DNA from: an uncultured Collinsella sp.
GTDB lineage: Bacteria > Actinomycetota > Coriobacteriia > Coriobacteriales > Coriobacteriaceae
DNA: 23,815 nt
Reading direction: 5' to 3'
Assembly (NCBI GenBank): GCA_900759335.1
Contig: CAAEUX010000033.1
Span: 1-23,815 of the forward strand
A model generated the notes under the pieces. The model was not told the DNA's origin, did no database searches, and saw only the letters and a list, made by a program, of their open reading frames with translations. The translations under genes and the position numbers were made by a program. This document shows positions 1-5,990 of the stretch, in pieces. Within the stretch, counting starts at the first letter, position 1. Each line of letters begins with the position of its first letter.

Positions 1-8
1 CAACGGAG

Positions 9-36
9 GTGCGCCCGGCAAGGGAACCGGGCGCAC
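9..36 (-). terminator. Hairpin after the peptide transporter operon
   Basis: A perfect 10-bp stem (GTGCGCCCGG at 9-18, CCGGGCGCAC at 27-36) encloses an 8-nt loop, and begins 16 nt past the stop of the last transporter gene. The position suggests transcription end for the operon. Only 8 nt follow it on the minus strand before the window edge and they read CTCCGTTG, so no T-run is visible. It could be a rho-independent terminator without a good T-tract or a 3'-end stabilising stem. Confidence 0.5.
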
Positions 37-52
37 GGGAGGGAAAGCGAGG

Positions 53-880
53 CTACTCGCCGAGCTTGGGATGCAGCAGCGACGGCGCAGCGCCGAGCAG
101 CATCTTGGTGTAGGGGTCCTGAGGGTGCTGGAAGACCTGCTTGGCCTCGCCCTGCTCGACGATCTTGCCGCCATTCATAACGATGATGTCGTCAGAGATA
201 TAGCGGACCGTCTGGATGTCATGGCTGATGAACACCATGGCCAGGCCGAGCTCCTTCTTAAGGTCGGTCAGCAGGTTCAGAATCTGCGCGCGGACCGAAA
301 CGTCCAGAGCCGAGGTGGGCTCGTCGGCGATGATGGCATCGGGGTTCAGCGACAGGGCACGGGCAATTGCGACGCGCTGGCGCTGGCCGCCCGAAAGCTG
401 GCCGGGAAGAACCTCGGCGGCGGAGCTGGGCAGACCGGTGAGCTCCAAGAGCTCCTTGACGCGCTTCTCCTGCTCGGCCTCGGTGCCCAGGTTGTGGACG
501 CGCATGGGGTCGAGCAGTTGCTCGCGAACGACCATGCGGGGGTTGAGCGCCGTGGCCGGGTTCTGGAACACGACCGAGATGACGCGACCCATGTGGCGAC
601 GGTCCTCGGCGGTACGTTTGGTAACGTCCTTACCCTTAAAGTAGACCTTGCCGCTCGTGGGGGCCTGCAGGCCGCACATGACGTTGGCGGTGGTGGACTT
701 TCCGCAACCGGACTCGCCGACGATGCCGATAGTCTGTCCGGGCATGAGCTTAATCGTTACACCCTGGACGGCGTGAACCAGGTTGGGGTGCAGAATCGAG
801 CCGGTACGGGTCCTAAAGGTGACGTGGACGTCATCAAGGAAGATGATCGGCTCGACGCCGTTGACTGCGGTCTCGCTCAT
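53..880 (-). CDS. Oligopeptide/dipeptide ABC transporter ATP-binding protein (OppF/DppF-like)
   Basis: This 275-residue protein is a cytoplasmic ATPase that powers peptide import together with the ATPase half of the upstream fusion protein. Visible motifs are Walker A GESGCGKS (55-62), Q-loop Q106 in FQNPATALNP, signature LSGGQRQRV (162-170), Walker B ending D186-E187 and switch histidine H220 (FISHD). The tail holds the QDPYTKMLL segment typical of peptide-transporter ATPases but stops soon after, so it is shorter than many OppF proteins of 300-330 residues. Its ATG directly follows the TAG of the upstream gene with no spacer. A strong ribosome site GGAGGTGAT lies inside the end of that gene, so translational coupling is likely. 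It is the last gene of the operon. The family is clear, but dipeptide versus oligopeptide specificity cannot be read from it. Confidence 0.93.
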   Translation of the reverse strand: MSETAVNGVEPIIFLDDVHVTFRTRTGSILHPNLVHAVQGVTIKLMPGQTIGIVGESGCGKSTTANVMCGLQAPTSGKVYFKGKDVTKRTAEDRRHMGRVISVVFQNPATALNPRMVVREQLLDPMRVHNLGTEAEQEKRVKELLELTGLPSSAAEVLPGQLSGGQRQRVAIARALSLNPDAIIADEPTSALDVSVRAQILNLLTDLKKELGLAMVFISHDIQTVRYISDDIIVMNGGKIVEQGEAKQVFQHPQDPYTKMLLGAAPSLLHPKLGE

Positions 881-2896
881 CTACATCACCTCCGCGTGAG
901 GGGTCAAACCATTTGCCTTGAGCACCTCATCGGGGAGCTCGGAATAGAAGTGCTCGGTGCCGGGCACGCGCTTGAAGACCGGACGGGTGTCCAGGCCAAT
1001 GCGCGGATGGCTCGAGCGGGGTGCGAAGCGATCGCCCTTGGGGAAATCGCGCGGGCTCGGAACGGCGCCGGGCACCTGGTGCAGGCGGCCCGAACCGCTC
1101 TCGATGGACAGGACGGAACCCAGAAGACCGCGAGTGTACTCGTGGATCGGGTTGGTGAGCAGCTCCTTGGTGGGCGCCTGCTCGATAACCTGACCGGCGT
1201 ACATAACCGTGATGTTATGAGCGACCTCGGCGACCAGTGCCAGGTCGTGCGAAACGAAGATCATGGCAAAGCCGAGCTTGGCCTGAAGGTCGTTAAGCAG
1301 CTTGATGACCTGCTTCTGGACGGTAACGTCCAGAGCGGTCGTGGGCTCGTCGCAGATGACCAGCTTGGGGTCGCGGGTAAGGGCCATAGCGATCAGAACG
1401 CGCTGACGCTGACCACCGGAAAGCTCATGCGGATAGCTCTCGAGCGTACGCTTGGGGTCGAGACCCACGAGCTCCAGGAGCTCCTCGGCGCTTCGGGTGC
1501 CGCCGCGCTTGGTGAGCTGCTTCATCTGGGCGGAAATGAGCATGGAGGGGTTGAGCGAGGACAGGGCGTCCTGATAGACCATGGCGATATCGGTACCGCG
1601 CAGGCCGAACCACTCCTTCTTGCTCATCTTGAGCAGGTCGCGGCCCTCCCAGAGAACCTCGCCGGAGAGATGCTCGTCATCGTCGGTCAGGCCCATGATG
1701 GCCAGCGTGGTGATGGACTTACCGCAGCCGGACTCACCGACCAGGCCCATGGTCTGGCCGGGACGGACATCAAAGTTGACGTGGTCGACGACGTTGATAT
1801 CACCGTGGTGCTCAAACTGGATGCAGAAATCACGGACCGAAAGGATCGGCTCAACGGACTCATCGGGCACATGGCGGTCGTTACGCTTGAGCTCGACATC
1901 GCGCAGGGCGCCAAGACGGGCGGACAGGGACTGAGCCTGCTCCTTGTAAGCGCGAACGGGGTCGGAGACCAGCAGGTCGGCCTCGCGGCGCTTGGAGGAG
2001 TCGGTCGGATCCAGGGCGGCAGAGGGAGCAGCGGCCATGGCGTCGGTAATGCCCTCGGAGAGGATGTTGAGCGCCAGGCAGGTGATCATGATGGCCAGGC
2101 CCGGGAACAGTGCCTGCCACCAACGGCCAGCGAGCACGCCGCCGCGGGCGTCGGCGAGGATGTTGCCCCAGGTAGCGGTGGGCTCCTGGATACCAGCGCC
2201 GATAAAGGTCAGCGAGGCCTCGAAGATGATGGCGTCGGCGACCAGGGTAACGGTGAAGACCATGATCGGGGCGATGCAGTTACGCAGAACATGCTTGATC
2301 AAAATCCACGGAGCCTTGGCGCCGGAAACGATGACCGCGCGGACATAGTCCTCGCCGTACTCGGACACGATGTTGGCGCGCACGATACGGGCAATCTGCG
2401 GAGTGTACATAAAGCCGATGGCGAAGATGATCGACGGCACGGAATTGCCCAGGATGGAGACGAAGACGGCAGCGAGAGCGATGCCCGGGATGGACATGAT
2501 GATGTCCAGGATGCGCATGATCGCCTCGGAAACGGACTTGCGCGAAACCGCCGCGAGGGCGCCCACGACCGAGCCGCAGACCAGAGCCATGGCAGTAGCA
2601 CCGAAGCCGATGATCAGCGAGTAACGGCCACCGTAAAGCATACGCGACAGGATGTCGCGGCCCTTATCGTCGGTACCGAAGATAAATCCATTGCCGGGAG
2701 CCTGGCGAGCAGTGAAAATCTCGACCGGGCTATAGGGGGCAAGAAGGGGCGCCAGAATCGCGGTCAGGGCGACCAGTGCCAGCACGACGGCGGCAATCTT
2801 AGAAGACAGCGTCATCTTCTTCCAGCCACCGAGCTTGAGCCCCTTGGAGGCAGCTTTCTCGAGCTGCTCGGTTTGCTTCTCTCGAATCTTTACCAT
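881..2896 (-). CDS. Fused peptide ABC transporter permease and ATPase (OppC-OppD fusion)
   Basis: One 671-residue chain carries two transporter subunits. Residues about 1-290 are an OppC/DppC-like permease: cytoplasmic basic N-terminus, first membrane segment about 33-53, further hydrophobic segments, and the EAA coupling loop near 184-212. A hydrophilic linker (about 290-348) leads to an OppD-like ATPase with Walker A GESGCGKS (387-394), Q442, signature LSGGQRQRV (492-500), Walker B D516-E517 and H550. The C-terminal peptide-transporter domain follows, but the usual GCxFxPRC motif reads GDRFAPRS (621-628) and the later cysteines are also missing. The start is the ATG 3 nt after the oppB stop. 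The frame is continuous, so fusion is favoured over frameshift; permease-ATPase fusions are known among actinobacterial peptide transporters. It should pair with the OppB-like permease and OppF-like ATPase. Confidence 0.93.
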   Translation of the reverse strand: MVKIREKQTEQLEKAASKGLKLGGWKKMTLSSKIAAVVLALVALTAILAPLLAPYSPVEIFTARQAPGNGFIFGTDDKGRDILSRMLYGGRYSLIIGFGATAMALVCGSVVGALAAVSRKSVSEAIMRILDIIMSIPGIALAAVFVSILGNSVPSIIFAIGFMYTPQIARIVRANIVSEYGEDYVRAVIVSGAKAPWILIKHVLRNCIAPIMVFTVTLVADAIIFEASLTFIGAGIQEPTATWGNILADARGGVLAGRWWQALFPGLAIMITCLALNILSEGITDAMAAAPSAALDPTDSSKRREADLLVSDPVRAYKEQAQSLSARLGALRDVELKRNDRHVPDESVEPILSVRDFCIQFEHHGDINVVDHVNFDVRPGQTMGLVGESGCGKSITTLAIMGLTDDDEHLSGEVLWEGRDLLKMSKKEWFGLRGTDIAMVYQDALSSLNPSMLISAQMKQLTKRGGTRSAEELLELVGLDPKRTLESYPHELSGGQRQRVLIAMALTRDPKLVICDEPTTALDVTVQKQVIKLLNDLQAKLGFAMIFVSHDLALVAEVAHNITVMYAGQVIEQAPTKELLTNPIHEYTRGLLGSVLSIESGSGRLHQVPGAVPSPRDFPKGDRFAPRSSHPRIGLDTRPVFKRVPGTEHFYSELPDEVLKANGLTPHAEVM

Positions 2897-2899
2897 AAT

Positions 2900-3856
2900 C
2901 TACACCGTCCTGATGCGCGGGTTGATGAGCAGGTAGAGCATGTCAACCACGATGTTGATGATGATGAAGGCAAGAGCAACGACGATGACGACGCCCTGAA
3001 CCAGGTTCGCCTCGTTGCCCTGAACGCCCTGCAGAATCGCAGTACCCATGCCGGGGAGGTTGAAGATGACCTCGATGACGACGGCGCCGCCCATAAGGTA
3101 ACCGATCTTAAGACCGAGGGTGGTGACCGGGGTGATCAGCGCGTTGCGCAAAACGTTGATGCCGACGACGACCTTCTCGGGAACGCCGGCGCCACGGGCC
3201 ATGCGGACGTAGTCCTTATCGAGCTCCTCAACCATGGCCGTACGCACGATACGAGTCATCTGGCCCGTCAGCGGGAATGCCAGGGCGATAGCGGGCATGA
3301 TCATACGTCCCAGATAGCCAGCCGGGTTGGTGGTGAAGTGAGGCAGAGCACCGGACGCCGGGAGCACCTTAAGGTAGGAAGAGAACAGCAGGATCAACAG
3401 GACGGCAAGCCAGAACGACGGGGTTGCCAAGCCGGCGATGGAGAAGACGCGGATCACTTGGTCCGGCCATTTATCGCGATACAGTGCCGCGATGACGCCG
3501 AGCAAAAACGAGACGACCGCGCCGATGGCAAGACCGATGAAGGTCAGCTGCATCGTGACGGGCAGGGCCGTGGAGATGCGCTTGGCAACGGAGTTGCGAG
3601 CAGCACCATAGGTGCCCATGTCACCATGGATCAAATCGCCCATATAGCGCACGTAGCGCACGGGCCAGGGGTCGTCCAGACCATACTTCTCATGGTACTC
3701 GGCAACCGCCTCGGGCGAGGCACCGTCACCCAACGCCGTATAGGCGGGGTCGGTCTTGGAGAACGACATAAGGAAGAACACCAGGACGGTGACGCCCAAT
3801 GCCATGATCGGCAGCGCCACGAGACGCCTTCCAATCAAACGTAGAAAGTTGTTCAC
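2900..3856 (-). CDS. Peptide ABC transporter permease (OppB/DppB-like)
   Basis: This integral membrane subunit forms half of the peptide channel. With the start chosen here it has 318 residues, normal for OppB. The N-terminal segment (MNNFLRLIGRRLVALPIMAL) leads into the first membrane helix, the YGLDDPWPVRYVRYMGDL stretch typical of OppB follows, and the EAA-type coupling loop lies near 216-240 (YVRMARGAGVPEKVV). About six membrane segments are visible. The start is GTG at 3856, preceded by AAGGGGAG at good spacing. A longer in-frame reading from TTG at 3889 lacks a convincing ribosome site. The gene is separated from the upstream binding protein by 155 bp with two hairpins, and only 3 nt from the downstream fusion gene, so those two are surely co-transcribed. 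Confidence 0.93.
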   Translation of the reverse strand: MNNFLRLIGRRLVALPIMALGVTVLVFFLMSFSKTDPAYTALGDGASPEAVAEYHEKYGLDDPWPVRYVRYMGDLIHGDMGTYGAARNSVAKRISTALPVTMQLTFIGLAIGAVVSFLLGVIAALYRDKWPDQVIRVFSIAGLATPSFWLAVLLILLFSSYLKVLPASGALPHFTTNPAGYLGRMIMPAIALAFPLTGQMTRIVRTAMVEELDKDYVRMARGAGVPEKVVVGINVLRNALITPVTTLGLKIGYLMGGAVVIEVIFNLPGMGTAILQGVQGNEANLVQGVVIVVALAFIIINIVVDMLYLLINPRIRTV

Positions 3857-3896
3857 GTTCTCTCCCCTTTCTTTTGTCGGTAGGACCAACTGGTAT

Positions 3897-3914
3897 ATGA
3901 GTATGGATACTCAT
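3897..3914. repeat. 18-bp palindrome between binding-protein and permease genes
   Basis: The sequence ATGAGTATGGATACTCAT has perfect 8-bp arms around a 2-bp centre, 40 nt upstream of the OppB start. The centre is too small for an RNA loop without melting inner pairs, so a dimeric DNA-binding protein site is at least as likely as an RNA hairpin. No regulator gene for it is visible in the window. Confidence 0.4.
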
Positions 3915-3917
3915 TAC

Positions 3918-3951
3918 AAGACCCGAGCGACATCGAGGCCGCCCGGGTCTT
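3918..3951 (-). terminator. Intercistronic hairpin (partial terminator or 3' stabiliser)
   Basis: An 8-bp stem AAGACCCG / CGGGTCTT with an 18-nt loop lies downstream of the OppA stop and upstream of the permease gene. In the direction of transcription it is followed by GTAATGAG, not a T-run, so full termination is doubtful. In binding-protein-dependent transporters, such a stem between the binding-protein gene and the membrane genes often leaves more binding protein than membrane subunits, by partial termination or by protecting the upstream mRNA. That role here is inference. Confidence 0.42.
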
Positions 3952-4011
3952 TGTTTCAACTATGAGGACGTTGCCTTACGACCGACGCCCCACATATGAC
4001 TCAAGCGAGTC

Positions 4012-5625
4012 TTAGGCCTTGACGGTCGCGACGCCCCTGAAGGACATGCTCGTCGTGCCGATGCCCTTGAAGCCATCGAGGGCCTCGCCGTTGGGCGCGG
4101 TGGACGGATCGTCCCAGGAAGCGGAGACGGTCTTGACGTGGACAACGGGGTACAGAACGGCGTTGTCGGCGATGATGTCGAAGCACTCGTTCCACTTCTT
4201 CTGCTGCTCGTCGCCCTCGGCGGCAAGAGCCTCGTCCATGAGACCGTGGAGCTTCGCCCACTCAGCGGAATCCTTCCACGGGCAACGGGTCTGCATCCAG
4301 ACGTTGTCGCCATACCACCAGTTGAGCAGCAGGTCGGGATCGGCGCCGAAGCAGGACGGATCGCCAGGGGCAAGGAGGATATCGTAGGCCTCGCCGCCGT
4401 CGATGGCAGCGTAGGTGGCCGGCGAGGTATCGGTCTGGATGGTCACATCGAAGCCGAGGGCGTCGAGGTCGTTCTTGACCTGAGCGGCCATACCCTTGAT
4501 CTGCTCGTTGTCGGTGGTGCGCAGGGTGATGGCGCCCGGGGTGATGCCAGACTCTTCGATGAGCTTCTTGGCCTTCTTGGCGTCAGTCTTGTACACCGTG
4601 GAAGCCTCATGATAGTTGGTGAAGCTCTTGGGCAGGTAGCAGCTGGCAGCGGTGGCAAGGCCGGCGAAGGTGTTGGTGATCATCTTCTCGGTGTCGAGCG
4701 CGTACATGACGGCCTGACGGACCTTGACGTTGTTCCAAGGCTCCTTGGCGACGTTGAACATGATGAAGCGGGTGCCGAAACCCTGAACGTTATCGATCTT
4801 GCAGCCAGCGCTCTCGAGCTGGTCGACGGCGTCAGCGGTGACGAGCTCCATAACGAGCGTGGAGCCCTCCTGCTGAGCGGTAACGCGAGCGGTGGGGTCG
4901 GTCAGGATGCTGTACTGGATCTTCTTATCCTCGGCAGCATACTCACCGTTGTACTCGGGGTTGGGAACCAGGGTGATCTCGGTATCGGAGATAGAGTCGT
5001 ACATCCAGGGGCCGGAACCGATCGGCTGCTTGGCGCGATCCTCCTCGGCCTGGGTAGCCGGGGTAACGCGGATGATGGCCAGACGATCCTTGAGCAGGGA
5101 GAAGTTGGGGACCTTGGTCTTGACCGTTACAGTGCTGGCGTCCTTGGCCTCGATGGACTCGAAGGGCTGGAAGAACGGAGCATAGGTAGCAGAAGCGGCG
5201 CAAGCGGTGTAGGAGGCAACGACGTCGTCAGCAGTGACCTCGGTGCCATCGGAGAACTTGGCACCCTTGCGGATGGTGACCTCGAAGGTAGTGTCGTCCA
5301 CGGACTTGGGATCGTCGGTGGCGAGCTCGTTGAAGGTGCTGTAGTCGTGGTAATCGATGCCGTAAAGGCCCTCGACGACATGCCAGTTAGCGCCCAGGCC
5401 AACAGCGGAGCCGGTGCTGGCGGGGTCGAAGCTGGACGGAGCGTAAGCGGAACCAGCGGTGATCACGCCGCCGCCACGGTTGGCGGAATCGGTGGAACCG
5501 GAAGCGGAACCCTCGTCGCTGGAGCTGCCACCGCAGCCGGTGAGACCAAGGCCGGCGACAGCAGCGACGCTGCCGGTGAGGCCGAGGAACGAACGCCTGG
5601 ACATACCCTTGTTGATGATGGCCAT
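4012..5625 (-). CDS. Peptide-binding lipoprotein (OppA/DppA-like, solute-binding family 5), probably Tat-exported
   Basis: This 537-residue extracellular binding protein captures peptides for the adjacent permease and ATPase genes. The N-terminus carries a twin-arginine motif SRRSFLGLTG (R10, R11), a hydrophobic core and a lipobox LTGC with C31 as the lipidation site. A Ser/Gly/Asp-rich spacer follows. Family 5 hallmarks include FNELATDDPKSVDDTTFEVT near the start of the mature part, IGSGPWMYDS, and VRQAVMYALDTEKM. The ATG at 5625 is chosen because AGGAGA sits 5-10 nt upstream. An in-frame TTG five codons earlier has no such site and would shift the signal peptide. The gene is first in the operon behind a long leader rich in inverted repeats, so regulated expression is likely. 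Ligand specificity is unknown. Confidence 0.94.
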   Translation of the reverse strand: MAIINKGMSRRSFLGLTGSVAAVAGLGLTGCGGSSSDEGSASGSTDSANRGGGVITAGSAYAPSSFDPASTGSAVGLGANWHVVEGLYGIDYHDYSTFNELATDDPKSVDDTTFEVTIRKGAKFSDGTEVTADDVVASYTACAASATYAPFFQPFESIEAKDASTVTVKTKVPNFSLLKDRLAIIRVTPATQAEEDRAKQPIGSGPWMYDSISDTEITLVPNPEYNGEYAAEDKKIQYSILTDPTARVTAQQEGSTLVMELVTADAVDQLESAGCKIDNVQGFGTRFIMFNVAKEPWNNVKVRQAVMYALDTEKMITNTFAGLATAASCYLPKSFTNYHEASTVYKTDAKKAKKLIEESGITPGAITLRTTDNEQIKGMAAQVKNDLDALGFDVTIQTDTSPATYAAIDGGEAYDILLAPGDPSCFGADPDLLLNWWYGDNVWMQTRCPWKDSAEWAKLHGLMDEALAAEGDEQQKKWNECFDIIADNAVLYPVVHVKTVSASWDDPSTAPNGEALDGFKGIGTTSMSFRGVATVKA

Positions 5626-5716
5626 GTCTTCTCCTATCAATAGAGAATCTTACCCGGGAGCACCTAGACTTGCCCCCGCGCAACTTGCGGACGATATATA
5701 CCTTACCTACCGACAA

Positions 5717-5729
5717 ACCCAACTTGGGT
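5717..5729. repeat. 13-bp palindrome upstream of the binding-protein gene
   Basis: ACCCAACTTGGGT has perfect 6-bp arms around one base, 92-104 bp upstream of the OppA start and just upstream of the TATATA stretch. It may be an operator half of a larger control region, but sequences this short also arise by chance. Confidence 0.3.
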
Positions 5730-5744
5730 GCCGCGCTCGGCGAC

Positions 5745-5825
5745 CGATACATACATACGCTTGAACGGTATTTACTACCGTTCACCGAATTCATTGACAA
5801 ACGATTCGACAGACAGTATGTATCG
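5745..5825. repeat. 10-bp inverted repeat pair flanking the 9-5-9 palindrome
   Basis: CGATACATAC (5745-5754) and GTATGTATCG (5816-5825) are exact inverted copies 61 bp apart, with the 9-5-9 palindrome lying between them. In RNA they could form the base of a long stem-loop. In DNA they could be two operator sites in opposite orientation. The arms are partly simple sequence (ATAC repeats), so chance pairing is not excluded. Confidence 0.35.
5762..5784. promoter_or_regulatory. Operator-like 9-5-9 palindrome upstream of the peptide transporter
   Basis: TGAACGGTA (5762-5770) and TACCGTTCA (5776-5784) are perfect 9-bp inverted arms separated by TTTAC. Size and symmetry fit a binding site for a dimeric helix-turn-helix regulator. 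It overlaps the -10 position of the TTGTCA-based promoter candidate, which would suit a repressor. The site is 137-159 bp upstream of the OppA ATG. No transcription factor gene is present in the window, so the cognate protein is unknown. Confidence 0.5.
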
Positions 5826-5942
5826 ACGAGGTGAGATATCAGTCTTCGTCAACCCGCAGGATAGCAGGGTTATTCACCATGGCTAGTCAAACGTTTTAGC
5901 GTTAATAAAACCCGAAATCAGCAGGTAATCGCCGCGAAATAA

Positions 5943-5965
5943 ATGATTGAAAATCAACCAATCAT
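5943..5965 (-). terminator. Possible weak terminator after uvrC
   Basis: Arms ATGATTG and CAATCAT (7 bp) with a 9-nt loop start 25 nt past the uvrC stop, and TTATTTCG follows in the direction of transcription. The stem is AT-rich and weak, so it is a candidate only. If it fails, uvrC transcripts would run into the transporter control region. Confidence 0.35.
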
Positions 5966-5990
5966 GTATATCAGTTGTTTAGAAGAGCGT

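Larger units (their letters stand above)
5626..5990. other. Gene-free control region between uvrC and the peptide transporter operon
   Basis: This 365-bp stretch has no supportable gene. It is visibly more AT-rich than its surroundings. It holds, from the uvrC side: a small hairpin just past the uvrC stop (5943-5965), a 10-bp inverted repeat pair (5745-5754 and 5816-5825), a 9-5-9 palindrome (5762-5784), a 6-1-6 palindrome (5717-5729) and the OppA ribosome site. A weak minus-strand promoter could use TTGTCA (5800-5795) with TAGTAA (5777-5772) at a 17-bp spacer, overlapping the 9-5-9 palindrome. A second weak option is TATATA near 5695, with TTGGGT upstream at 16 bp. Neither is close to consensus. 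Confidence 0.6.

Noticed and set aside
863..880. ETAV at the start of the OppF-like protein, matching the repeated ETAV of MurJ
   Set aside because: A four-residue match in unrelated proteins; the flanking residues differ, so chance is enough.
71..3844. A 1257-codon open frame on the plus strand across the transporter genes
   Set aside because: It is antisense to three clear genes, is rich in Asp, Gly, Gln, Arg and His with no domain, and is explained by the strong GC bias at third codon positions of the opposite strand.
4138..5643. A 501-codon plus-strand open frame opposite the peptide-binding protein
   Set aside because: Low-complexity Gly/Val/Asp-rich translation, antisense to a well-supported gene and without a ribosome site.
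5762..5784. Reading the 9-5-9 palindrome as a LexA box because it contains GAAC and GTTC
   Set aside because: The spacing between the GAAC and GTTC halves is far larger than the four bases of a LexA box.
5794..5822. A plus-strand promoter (TTGACA, 17 bp, TATGTA) in the control region
   Set aside because: The -10 is poor and there is no plus-strand gene downstream; it would only yield uvrC antisense RNA.
5839..5880. A 13-residue minus-strand reading frame (MVNNPAILRVDED) as a leader peptide for the transporter
   Set aside because: No ribosome binding site precedes it, and it shows no run of regulatory codons.
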